From contig OX596334.1 of assembly GCA_951394405.1 (NCBI GenBank), forward strand, positions 2,294,001 to 2,358,000: a stretch of DNA of 64,000 nt. Reading direction: 5' to 3'. Below the pieces are notes generated by a model. It did not search any database, was not told where the DNA came from, and saw nothing but the letters and a program-made list of their open reading frames with translations. Below, one piece after another: positions 35,238-46,789 of the stretch (positions are counted from its first letter, which is position 1; each line of letters starts with the position of its first letter). The DNA comes from Coprinellus micaceus. Its lineage: Eukaryota > Basidiomycota > Agaricomycetes > Agaricales > Psathyrellaceae. The position numbers and the translations under genes were made by a program.

Positions 35238-36792
35238 TGGAAAGCAGTGTCGAACATCGGAGAAACCATCATGCTCAGGCGACTCGAAGTGGAAGAAACG
35301 GGAGAAGAGGAGAAAAGGGAAGTTGAGAAGTTGGGAGGAAGGAAGAAAGAGGCAGTGTCACGGTGGCCACGTCAATCGAACCCCCACCTTCGTTTTGTTC
35401 GCGGCCTTATGTGACCCCCCAAACCTGTCCATAAGGTACGGGCTTCGTTCAACGACACCGAGCAAAATCATATGAATCAGAATCAATGTGTGTTGATTCT
35501 CTCACGCTGGTAGGGACCCACGAGGCTCCCCGAGCGGCGAGCCCAATAATTGGCTTTGTGCTCTGATCGCTCGGCGGTGTTCTTCCGACCATTCTATTGA
35601 GATAATCCCACAGGCGCCGGTGTTGCGGGTCAGCTGGGCTGTACACAAATCAGAAGTGGTAGAGGACAAACGTCCTGAGTAAGAGGCACGAATTTCCAGC
35701 TTCAACCTCAAAGGGAAACATCTCACCAAGAGGTCACTTCGAACACTGGCACGAAGCCTTCGATAAGCAATGCTGCCGGTCTGACATCTAGGATCCAGTC
35801 AATCGGCGGAGTTAGTACTCGCAGTTGTCATTGCCACCTTCGATGCTGGCTTGGGGGTGACAATATTATGGCCGCTGCGTTAAGGAGCATGCCATATATA
35901 GCCATATGCCGTCTTGGATGCTCTGTGAAGCTGCAATGGCGGACTCGGATATTGGGAAGGAGATATCAATCATTCTCGGTCAGCGCACTACCAAGTGATA
36001 GAGCGACAACATTACTTACTATGTTTTGACATTTTCTTCACTTCCACTGCCAGTGTTCCACATCCGTTTTCAGCTCGCAACCCACTGAGAAACCACCTCG
36101 TTTCTTGAAGGCCCGACGCTCGCACTGGCGAAGTTCCATCCCAGTCACTTGGCGGCGGTGCTCAGGATGGATCGTGATTTCCAACCATTCGGACAGTTCT
36201 GTGAAGCGTGGTATGCGTTCACCGTCATGGCAAGATGTTCCCCAGCGGAGATTAGAGTCGAAAGTCGGAGGCAGCTCGGGGTCTTGGTGTCAACCGATGG
36301 ATAACGCCCCTAGCTTGCCTTTGCCGAGTCCCATGTGGCGAAGGGGCCTTGATAAGTCTGGAAGGGGCCAAAAGACCCAATCGATGAGAGACATCTGTGG
36401 TATGAAAATCCACAGTATCCATGCGTTTCGTCCGAAATAGAACCATCAGTGATAACGGCGCCTTGGGTGTCATAGCATGTGAGTCTAAGGCCTGGCCAAG
36501 CGTGGCACGACGTCGGTACAATCTGCTTCCCGGGGGTATGTGGCGCAAAAGTATCATGATACGGGAGAAGAGCCAGTCGGGAGAACTCACGTCGATGCAT
36601 GGAATTGAGATGTCTATGCTTCGAATGTGAAAGCTCACTGGTGTTGTCGATTTAGTAGTACGCAACTGGTGGCTTTGAGCCACGGCAATGGGCTCGCCCA
36701 GAAAGAGGGAGCCTCAGAGCATCTGAAAGGACTGGATTGGACTGTGCTTCGTTCATTTTCAATTATTGTTCCTAGCAAGGATTTCACTGAAG
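35238..36792. other. Intergenic region; one ambiguous coding-like stretch
   Basis: Mostly featureless. On the minus strand 36252-36683 two overlapping frames show patches that look protein-like (one has GLRLTCYDTQGAVITDG and DETHGYCGFSYHRC). I could not chain exons or recognise a domain, so I do not call a gene. An F-box-type or degenerate gene is possible. Confidence 0.35.
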
Positions 36793-36799
36793 TATAAAT
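36793..36799 (+). promoter_or_regulatory. TATA box of the Ser/Thr/Pro-rich protein gene
   Basis: TATAAAT, 75-81 nt upstream of the preferred ATG at 36874. Confidence 0.55.
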
Positions 36800-36873
36800 T
36801 CAGCAGTACAACCCGCTTCATGACCACAGGGCTACCCCTGCTCTTCTCCTGTACTTCGTCATCTCTCACTATC

Positions 36874-39282
36874 ATGGAATATTCCTCTCAGCACCACCAC
36901 GCCACTTTGGGCCAACGTCCCAGGACGGGAGCGCCCGCTGACCCTCAAGCGCCCGTCTTGGCGCTTAACATATCCTACCCGTCGCCGCGTGAGGCCGCGC
37001 CGCCTCATCGTGACCGTGACGATCAGCACAGCCCCATCGGTGGCGGTGTTCATGATCAGATCGTGCCATCCGCTGGCGACCCAGGTCTGCTTCAGCCTGT
37101 CAACCACGACGACTCCCATCGCCCTTCCTCTGTTCTCGATGGAGAGCCGTCATCAACCCCGCGTGCGCGCTCTCCTATGCGCATCGTCCGTGTTGAACCC
37201 GTCAATTCGGCCTTGGGGTAACTCTTTCCACCACCTCCTCCGTTCCATAGGCTGATCATGAGTTTCCGGTAGGGCCACCACCGGCGACTCGAAGGACGCA
37301 CAGCAGACGGGCTCAAAGTCTGGGAAGGACGGACGTGGCTCTGGCGCTATGCGAGACTCGGGCATCCAGAGCTCTGGGGATGAAGCGGGTCAGATAATTG
37401 CTTTCTGGACAAGAACCGAGTGAGTCTTGATGAGGTTTGTGGGTGTCGATTTCGTGGCTAATGTGCTTCCAGTATGACTTTCCCTGATACCCTCGGGGAA
37501 ACCGATTCAAACCCCCGATCCTCGAGCGTCAACATGTACGGCAATCATCCTGGGTCCGCTCCTGCCTCCCCCGACCAGTCCCGATCCAGCATGGATTCTG
37601 ACTCGGACGTCGACGGTGGCCCCCAGCCCCAGTCTGCGAGGAGCTCAGTTGCCAGCATGACTCTCCCGTACTTGATCTTAGAAGATGGCACGTCCCCGAG
37701 CCCCAGCATCAGCCGCCCCCGCCCCCGCCCTCCTCCCCGGTCCAATAGCCCCTCACCGTCTACCAGCATGAGCGTCCCTGTCCTCCCTCCTGTGTCACTG
37801 GACAACTCCTTGATGCCTCTATTCTCGATGGTCCGACTTCCGGGCTTCGGAATTGGGAGTGTTATGGACTCAACGGCAACTGGCGCCTCCGCCTCTGATC
37901 TTCAAGCAATAGTCTCTAGTACGAGGTCGCAGACTTCGACACCTACTTCAAGGTCTCAAGGGATCGTTCAGTCTGACAGGGAACAGGCCACAACGCAGTC
38001 CCTCCCATCCACTTCCCCCGATTCCTCGTCCTCCAGCTCCACCGACATGTATATTAGCGATGAAGACATCCAGGCCGACACCCGTCGCTTCGCCGCTCTC
38101 CCCAACTCATTTGCTGGGAGGCTATGTTTGCCTGCTTCTCCTCCTCGCCCTGCCCAGCCCACCGACAGCGCCGCAGCGATCAGTCGATCCCTTCGACAAA
38201 TCGAGAACACTACCACAACAGATGGATCCACCTCAACTGCGAACGTGACCATCCAAAGCAGCGAGGACGACGGCACTGCTTCCACCCCAACCGCGACGGC
38301 AACTTCCAACAACATGTTCTTGACGTCGTCTACGGCACCTCCCTCTACCTCCTCCACTCCTGTGGCAACTTCCTTCAATACCCTTCACACCTCCTCCTTC
38401 AGATCCGCCGCTCTTACCTCCTCCGGCGTCGAGACCAGTCCGGGTGATATAGTCAATTCTTCGACCACCTCCTCAGCAGCGACCCCGCTCTCGGCCTCGT
38501 CCGCGGCTGCCCTGTTGACAAACATCGACTCTTTGGCAACAACCCCATCAGGGGACACCATCGACTCTACACCTTCGGCCTCCTCCACCCTGTCCGAAGA
38601 CAACATCGCCTCTTCAGCAGCAGCAGCTCCCTCGGCCTCCTCTCCCATTGCCGCCCTGTCGGGAGATGCCATCGACTACTCTTCACCCCCAGCTGCATTG
38701 ACTCCTCCTCCTACGACTTCCGAGGCCTTGACAGCCACATCCCCTCCAGCATCTCCCTCCACACCTCCCGCAACATCCGGCTCTCAAAGCTCGCGGCGCC
38801 ACAGTATACTCCCATTTGGTGCGACTCTCCAGCAGAACCTCCTTTCCTTGATCTCCTTCGCCTTTCGTACCCCCGCCTCTCCCGCCGGATTTTGCGACCC
38901 TCAGTTTCGGGAGGAGGAGGTTGGCGGAACCGAGGCAACCCCCGCGTCTTCCCTTCTCTCAGTTAAGAGGCTTTGGACGGTTCGCTGTCGTCGCGACGAC
39001 CACTGGACTACCCAGCCAGACGGCTCTCGACGTCAAGAGTGCAAATATCCGGCCTGGGCCTACAACCTGAACCTAGGCATGAAAATGATTCCATCCGATA
39101 GCGTTGACCTTGGCCAGCCGCCCTCGAGCCCTGGTGATACGTCCTCAAACGGAGAAGCGCACCTCTTAGTCACGCAAATCCTTCGAGTACTTTCGGATTT
39201 GAGCGTGGATTGGACCGAAGTCCTGCACGCTTTGGCGGAGCGCTCGAATGAGGACCAGGAACTGGCGGTAGCGGATGACTGA
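36874..39282 (+). CDS. Long Ser/Thr/Pro-rich, mostly disordered protein
   Basis: Three exons, about 750 aa. Exon 1 starts at 36874 (MEYSSQHHHATLGQ); an in-frame ATG at 36820 would add 18 hydrophobic residues. An intron with donor GTAACT (37219) leads to exon 2 (ATTGDSKDAQQTGSK ... AFWTRTE). A second intron (donor GTGAGT) joins RTD to MTFPDTLGETDSN, opening a 600-codon last exon. Most of it is low complexity: Ser, Thr, Pro and Ala runs with degenerate units such as SGDTIDSTPSASS, SEDNIASSAAA and SGDAIDYSSPPA. Only the C-terminus looks ordered: LLSVKRLWTVRCRRDDHW, ECKYPAWAYNLNLGMKMI and LLVTQILRVLSDLSVDW. No signal peptide or membrane segment in the preferred model. I do not recognise a family; a regulatory or scaffold role is only a guess. 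Confidence 0.75.
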
Positions 39283-41067
39283 TTCCCAAGGACGATGGGG
39301 CGGAGGACAGGGTAAGTATGAAGCTCTAACGACAAGGGAAACGACAAGGTGGTGTGCATGAGTTGGGAACTTGAACTTGGCCGGGGGTAACGGACGCAGA
39401 AGAACTGAAATTGAATTCCGCTTACGATCGCTTTGTAACAGTACTTATTTGATTATCTGACTTGTTGTATGAACGAACTATTGCCTGAAACGATTTGAGT
39501 CGAATAATAAAGATTTGAATATTCAACATAGCTGCGCGCGGCGCAAGCGACACCCAGCCATCACAAGCGATTTGTCAAAGCAACCGCTGGTGCGACACCG
39601 GGATCAGTTGCATTCAATTGGCATTCCGAAGTTGCCTTCCTCACCTTGAACCGGATATCTATGTGATCGTTGCATCCCTCTTGTCTGATATGGCCCTAGG
39701 GCCAAGGCACTCTTTATCGCGTTGGCTCTTTGTTCCAGGTCTTCGGTTCCATCGAGACCCAATTCAAGAAGCGCAGTCCCGTGGACTCGGAGGTCCAGGC
39801 TGTGCTGCTCGACTCCAGTCTTGTGGTGACGGGCACACCAGGGGAACTTTTCGACTTCAGCGAACGAGGGCTGGAGACTTTGGTCTACCTGGACACCAGC
39901 GCCAACATCATAGGTAACGAGCATTTCACTATCGGGGGGTAGCGCTGCTCGTTTTCAACACTGAGAGCTCTGTACTAGATCAATCGATCTTCGTCGAAGA
40001 AGAAGAAAACACAAAGTTTACTGTTCACGATCGTCGGGGCGCACTGAACAGCCTGTATGAGTGCGCACTAGGGGTGGGAAGCTATCGAAAAAGTCTCAAT
40101 GGGCTCCACTTCCCAATGATTCACGAAGGCGTGCGACCTTCCCCCTATACAAACGACATTCGGGCAGTGCGCAGAGCTACTAAACGAACCAGATTGTAGT
40201 GGCTCACTTCCCACAGAGGATATTCGTTTCGGCCTAGCCGCTACGGAGGGAGCGAACCATTCTGGCATATCGGCACGCGCGGTGAAGCTACGAATATTCG
40301 AGTCGTGGCAATGAGCTGGAGCGGGAGGTGAAACATCTTAAAACTGAAGTCGTGCTGGTGGATAACCTGGTCATCAACTGGCCTGCCTTCATCGCCTTCG
40401 CAAATTCTGCTAGTATGCCTGTAGCTATACCAGTCGACCACGGTACTCCCAGTGAGTTTCCACGCGAGCGTAGACCCTGGGGTCACAAATCTAACCCTTT
40501 TGGTATAGGTCATAAATCAGACGCTGAACTATTTCGATCTGGTATGCGACGATGAGATATGCTCTACCTGGCTGCTTGCTCACGATTTCGGAGTACGCAG
40601 GCCCAGAGGACCGTCAGAATGAAGAGAAGGAGCCAGGCCTAGGAGAGCAAACGGTCCCTGAGGCTACACCACGACCAGCAACCTCGGACTAAAAAGAGAA
40701 AGACGAACGAGTAAGGCTCGTGGTAACTGTTCATTTGTAGTACGGTCTTGAGCAGTGGCAGGCCTGTACGGCACAGCACTCCCGAACGATGACTTGTCCT
40801 GAGGCTTTCCAAACGTGCTGCCAGCCTGAGTGAAGCCACTGATCTACTGATCTACTGATTAGCGGCGGCAGGACGCGCTGCCATGGCGCCCAGGCAGCAT
40901 GTTCAACTTCGACTCGCCCAACAAAGGTGACCTCTCTTTTCAACCACTGGCATCCATTTAACCTTGCACCCGTCAAATAGGAATAATTCCTCCCAAAGAA
41001 CTTAACCTCTTACCATCGGCCCGGGTGTCACGGTGTCTGCCTCCACACCAGCGCTTAAAGAGTCGTA
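39283..41067. other. Intergenic region with coding-like fragments
   Basis: Two plus-strand patches look like exons. The first, about 39740-39915, gives VFGSIETQFKKRSPVDSE, QAVLLDSSLVVTGTPGEL and LETLVYLDTSANIIG with a preceding TTCCAG acceptor. The second, about 40310-40450, gives ELEREVKHLKTEVVLVDNL and NWPAFIAFANSA followed by a GTGAG donor. They may be parts of one degraded or unresolved coiled-coil gene like the one at 33.4-34.4 kb. No start codon or complete model was found. Confidence 0.3.
40838..40859. repeat. Short tandem repeat, 8-bp unit
   Basis: The unit ACTGATCT is repeated 2.75 times head to tail in non-coding DNA upstream of the transposase gene. Confidence 0.8.
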
Positions 41068-44000
41068 ATGAACCAAAGTCCTTCGCGCTCTACCAGTAGA
41101 AACCACGGAGCGGAGAGGATCAATTGGCAGGCTCCCAACGCCGGGGCTTCGACCTCCAGGGATCAATCATGGAGCAGACAGCACCTCCATTCGTGCTTTC
41201 CCTGCGAGCACTGCGGCAAGGAGTATAACGCTATCCACCACCTCGAAACCCACCAACGGGCTTCGTGTAATGGATCGAAGCGAAGTATATCCGAACTCCT
41301 CGCGACAACAAAAGAATTCTGGGAGGAAAGGAAGAGACGAAAGCTCGAGGATTGTAGAACAAATCGCCCTTCATGTCTCAGTGGGCAGATGGCAGTCGAG
41401 AGGTCGCTTGTACGTGGTCAATGTTTCTAATTTGTCGTGGGTTTGTAGTTAACTCGTACAACCCGCCCTTCAAGCACAACCCCCACGACCCCTCTCTTGC
41501 AACCGGTTCAAATTCGGCTAGTGTAGATGCACTACCTAATCGAACATCAGACGGGGCGACAGCTGAAGGTGCCAGTGTACGTCAATCGGTATCGACTTCA
41601 CAAGTTCAGTTCACTGAATATGATATTTACGCCATCAGGACTTGGATGTTCCTGTCGCACAACGGAAGGCCAAGCGAGAGAGGCGTGTTCCTGCACGGTT
41701 CAGAGAAGCGGACACCCTCCCCGAACCGCTTCCAGCCATTGAGGAACCCGATGCACATGGTGAGTGTCATCGGGCACCTATTCACGCACGGTCTGGATTA
41801 CTGATTACTGGAGTAGAAAGGTACATCCCACCGCTCATGACATCTGGATGCGCTCAACCCCTAGTCATTCGAAAATCGAAATTGAACGTGTTTGGCCTTA
41901 TGCGAGCATTCGCCCTTCCGCGGGGCTCGCCACCGATACACGACCCCGATCGGGCGACCACGCTAAGGGATCTCACCGAACCTGCACCCGCCCCGCCTTC
42001 ACCCACATTGCCTACGCCCACACCGCCTACACCCACCCAATCTACACCCGCGTCAGCTGCAACTGACCCTCCCAATTCCAAAACCAAAAAAACAGCACAA
42101 TGGGGCCCTTTCTCAAGCAAGTCCGCCTTCTCTCTGGCTGATTGGTACTGGCATTCAAACAATAAGTCGTTCACGGACTTCCAAAAACTCATCGCCATCT
42201 TCAAGCAACCTGATTTTTCCGTCGGCGACACCGTTAATGTCAACTGGAGAGCAGCCTTCAAGGCTCTCGGCGCTAATCGAGAAGATCTGCCCGAACATGA
42301 GGCGGAATGGATACGAGACGATGGCTGGAGGACGACGCCGGTGACAATCGATATCCCATTCCACAAGCGAATGAGGTCGTCGGGATGTGACTCTTACACT
42401 GTAGGAAACTTCCACCATCGAAGTATTGTGGCCGTCATCAAGGAGAAGATAAGCAACCGCAAGGACGCCGCCTCGTTTCACTATCACCCTTACGAGGCAT
42501 CGTGGAAACCGGACGACTCTGATGATACCCGAGGCGTCGAACTGTACGGGGAACTCTATTATTCTCGCGCGTTTCGAGACGCCCATAGAAAGGTCCAGCT
42601 TCTCCCCTCCACCGAGAGAAACGATGGGCTTGAGCGAGTGGTAGTCGGGTTGATGTTCTGGTCGGATGGTACCCAGCTAACATCGTTTGGCGGAGCATCG
42701 CTATGGCCGTGTTATATGTTTTTCGGCAACGAGTCCAAGTATAGGCGGTGTCAGCCTTCCGAAAACCTGGGGGAGCAGATAGCCTACTTTATGAAGGTAT
42801 GAGCTCGTTGTCTTCTAGGTGGTGTAATGAAGCTAACACCGTCGAACCAGCTCCCTGACAAGTTCGACGATTATCTCCGGGCGCGGAACAAAGGAAAACT
42901 TCCCTCCGACGGCCTGTACACTCACTGCGGTCGTGAGCTGTTCCAGAAGCAATGGGGTATCCTGTTGGATGACGAGCTTATCGATGCAATGAAGTATGGC
43001 CTCGTTCTTGTATGTCCAGACGGCCGCCGGCGCTGCTTCTACCCCAGAGTATTCACATACTCGGCTGATTATCCCGAAAAGCAAGTGACGCCCATGCTTG
43101 CTTCCTTATTTCTCACCGACCAAGTATACTGACATGTCTCTGTCGCCTTTTTCACAGGACGCTCGTGGCCGGGCTCAGAAATAATGGTGGATGTCCATGC
43201 CACCGGTGCCTCATCCCTAAAGGCGATCTGGCGAGGCTCGGCGCGCCTACTGATACTGAACGCCTCGATCAGAAGCGGAGCGAACAGGGACAGAGAGAAT
43301 TAGTTGACAAGGCTCGAGAAGAGATTGTGGCCGGATTCGCAGTTGACGGCACGAGGGTTGACTTCTACTTGAAAGAGCAATCCCTTGTTCCAGTTCACGT
43401 GAGTTCACTTGCTTCCCGTCGTCCTCCAACTCCCAAATATAACCAGCATTACAGAACGGATTCTCCGATCGCCTTGCTCAGGTGTCCTTTGAGATAATTC
43501 CGGCGTTGGCGGTAGATCTCCTCCACGAGTTCGAAATAGGGGTATGGAAGAAGCTCTTTATCCATCTCATCCGACTCCTGCATGCGTTCACAAGTGGGGA
43601 CCGCAAGGGGCCGACTTTGACTGCAATACTTGATTCCAGGTATGCCGGAGAACCAGATTGCTGACAAGTTGCTCATCAGTAATTTCCGCTAACCCGAGCC
43701 TGGTAGGTATCGCATGATATCGCCCTTCGGTAGAAACGCTATTCGTAGATTTGGAGAGAATGCTTCTGAAATGAAACGGAGAGCCGCCCGGGATTACGAG
43801 GATCTACTACAGGTATGTGTGGGCTTGGCTCATCTGAAGCGCCTAAGCGATTCAAAATTTCGACGTGCTGATGCAGTTCGTAGTGTGCGATACCGGCCTT
43901 CGAGTTGCTCATCCCAGAGCCCCACAACACGATTATCATGCAGCTCCTCTACATCGCAGCCCAGTGGCATACCCTCGCAAAACTTCGAATGCATCACGAC

Positions 44001-45603
44001 ATAACCCTGCAGCTTCTCGACTTCACAACAACATGGCTTGGTGCCCAAGTGAGGCGTTTTAACCATGAAACGTGCTCCAATGTGGCTACAAAGGAGCTCC
44101 AGAGAGAAGCAGACGCGAGGGCAAGACGGGAAGGGAAGGGAAAGGCCAGTGAAGGGAAAACCGCAAAGAAACTCGCCAAGTTCAACGTGTTCACTATCAA
44201 GTTCCACTACCTTGGCGACTACGTCGATTACATCCGACAGTTTGGCACGACCGACTCATATTCCACTGAGACGGTAAGTTCCCCTTCAATAGGACTGGAA
44301 CCTTGTATTTATACCCCCCTCCTCCCTCCTCTGCAGGGTGAACTCTACCACCGGCTCCCGAAAAGCTGGTTCGACCGGACCGACAAAAGAGAGTATGAGG
44401 GCCAACTTTCTCAGATAGAGCGCCGTCATGCACGGCTAGATCAAATACGCGATACTATGACCCAGGAGAAGGCGGAACTCAAGGGTAGCCCTGGGCAATC
44501 AGGATCCTTGCAGAGTAAAGCGGAGGAGCTGGAGGACTCCCCCGATCAGCGATACACTCTTGGTGTGAACCAAAATATCGCGTTGGACATCAGAACATTC
44601 TCCCAAAGCACTGGGGTCTCATATCGGGACCCGTATCTGACCGTGAGTGGTTATCATGCTTGCACTCGAGGCCCACTGAACACCCGACCACCTCCCAGAA
44701 ATTTCACCAAAAGCTAAAAGAGTTTCTCCTTCCGCGCATCTTCAGAAGACTCACCCGTGCCCCAACTGCGTTCAACAAAGATGACTGGCTGGACGTATCC
44801 ATGGATCGCCTCTACGCGCATAAGTTATTGGGCATCAACTTCACTACATACGACGTCCGCCGGGACCAAGACATCGTCCACGTTGGTACTTCCCAATCCA
44901 ACCTCATGTTCCTGAATTCCGCCTTTACCACCGCGGACGAGCCGGGGGGTGCACCCCCAAAAGGCGTGCACCCTTACCTATACGCCAAAGCCCTTGGAGT
45001 TTACCACGCCAATGTCGCTTATATCGGCTACTTGCCGGACGGCACGCGCAGCGAAACGACTCATCGCCTCGACTTCGTTTGGGTGCATTGGTATAATTTT
45101 CTTGGATCGACCAGCCAGTTTTCCCTCGACCGCCTGTCTTTGCTGGCCTTGGACTCCGGTGAGGCAGTTGGATTCGTGGACCCTGCAGATATTGTGCGAT
45201 GCGTGCACCTGATCCCCCAGTTCGCCCTTGGAGAACTTGAGTCGAAGTTTCCGCCATCGAGGTACATAACCCACCAGGAGAATTGGAAGGCTTACTACAT
45301 CAACCGGCGAGTATATCCCCTCAGATTTCCGAGCTTATATGTTGGCTCATGACCCACCTTATTACATACAGGTTTGCCGACCGAGACCTATTCATGCGGT
45401 ACCAGTATCGGATGGGCGTGGGTCATACGTATATGCGCAAAAACTGGCCTTCAGCGGAGGTACCATCGATACCTCCCGATTTCGACCACCACCTCGTATT
45501 CCCACAAAACAACCTCGATGAAGACGGAGTGTATCCGGAGTCTGACGAGGAGTATGGCTCTGAGGACTCGGACTCCGAGGATCGGGAGGGAGGAGAGGAA
45601 TGA
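41068..45603 (+). mobile_element. Plavaka-class DNA transposon, transposase gene apparently near full length
   Basis: The transposase reads through about ten exons without a detected frameshift. Exon 1, from ATG 41068, has a C2H2-type finger (CEHCGKEYNAIHHLETHQ). Then come a basic region (AQRKAKRERRVPARFRE), a Thr/Pro linker and FGLMRAF. The core follows: LADWYWHSNNKSFTDFQKL, VVGLMFWSDGTQLTSFGGA, LWPCYMFFGNESKYRRCQ, a CPCHRC pair, DLLHEFEIGVWKKLFIHLI, NAIRRFGENASEMKRRAAR, IPEPHNTIIMQLLYIAAQ, KFHYLGDYVDYIRQFGTTD, LDFVWVHWYNF, VDPADIVRCVHLIPQF and RDLFMRYQYRMGVGH, with an acidic tail to TGA 45603. These blocks match fungal Plavaka transposases, whose SDGTQLT Asp and HEFEIGVWK segment are conserved. 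Two introns (43081-43157 and 45307-45371) stay in frame only with GC donors. Exon edges in 41.35-41.85 kb are uncertain. Terminal inverted repeats were not identified. Confidence 0.88.
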
Positions 45604-46789
45604 GAGGCGAGATCCCAAAGAACGTTCCGCGGGACACTATGCCGCTGTGAGGTGGGCATCGCCCTTGTTTCCCGAATTCGTCGACGTGTACTCACTGAGG
45701 CCCCGAACCCGCTGGAAAGGTGTATCTCAGTATCACAACCACAAATCTGTGAAGTCCCCCAGCACTGTAAACCCCCAAAGGAGCTTTCCTCTTTAGTTCG
45801 ATGATTGTCCTATTTACGGTTCTAACACCCATTCCGGATATTTCTTCAGCTGTCCCCTCACCCGTTCACTGGCATTATTGAAGGTTCTACGCTCTTTTGG
45901 ACAAGCTGGTACCGCGGATCTACGCCCATCTGCCTTCGCGAAGTAATGAACGTCAGTGCTTGCCCTGGACTCGCTCTGAAGCCGAACGCAAAGGCGCTTG
46001 TTCGAACGCCGCGGGCGCTCCGATAGAGGCGGAACGACCCCGTTGTCAAGACCCGTCCCCTCTGGGCCGTCCAAACCAAGACTCTGGGGATACTGGCGAC
46101 CCCTGGATACCGGGTCTCCCTCGTAACGCGTAACGTACTCCACTGAAATTTCACGGCCACTCAATCAAGCATGGCGACTCCTGGGCACAACTAAATGCCA
46201 ATTGTTGGGTTGTCGCCGGCCTGAGTTGCGACGTCTCGGTCGATGCTGCGTCGGAGCTGTGGCGTCGCTGATTTGTTTCATGGGGGCCTCAGAGGAAGGG
46301 AAGTCCTCTAAACCATGCCGAGAACGAAAAGTTCGGAGACTTACTATGCTCGCATCCGCAGATCGTTTGATAACATAGTAGACTGTGCGCTTACCACTGA
46401 GGTTTGACACTGGGAATGTTGGTGTGTTATCTGCTCTTCGCCCCTGAATCGGCGTCGTGAGATGGGCTTTACCCACCGCTCTACGCAACTGCCATCGGTC
46501 GGTATGCGACACAACGACTTTCAAACAGGGTTTACGTGACTGGGAGGTTCGGCTCAGTGAGCCCGCTTGCTGGTACCCGACATGGTACCTTCCAAACAGG
46601 GTCCAAGACCCTCCTCGGCGTCGACTCTCTGCGGGTCGTGGTATGATTGGCAATTCCGAGTTGCTGAGCTTGAGCTTCGACATGGCAACGAGGAACCAAC
46701 TACCAGAGCATTGGAGAGTATAAGAACACTGTAAATCTCCCCTCAAATGCTGAGAGGGTGTCCCCGTATTCCAAAGTCGACGCCTCGAC
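45604..46789. other. Intergenic region, possible 3' part of the transposon
   Basis: No supportable gene. A 264-codon minus frame (46165-46959) overlaps the start of the next plus-strand gene and has no domain. I looked for copies of the sequence left of 41068 in inverted orientation and saw none. Confidence 0.4.

Noticed and set aside
36252..36683. Possible F-box-like or unknown gene on the minus strand
   Set aside because: Protein-like patches in two frames, but no consistent exon chain, start or domain could be found.
37545..38672. Minus-strand Glu/Val-rich frames
   Set aside because: Antisense shadows of the Ser/Thr/Pro-rich plus-strand exon.
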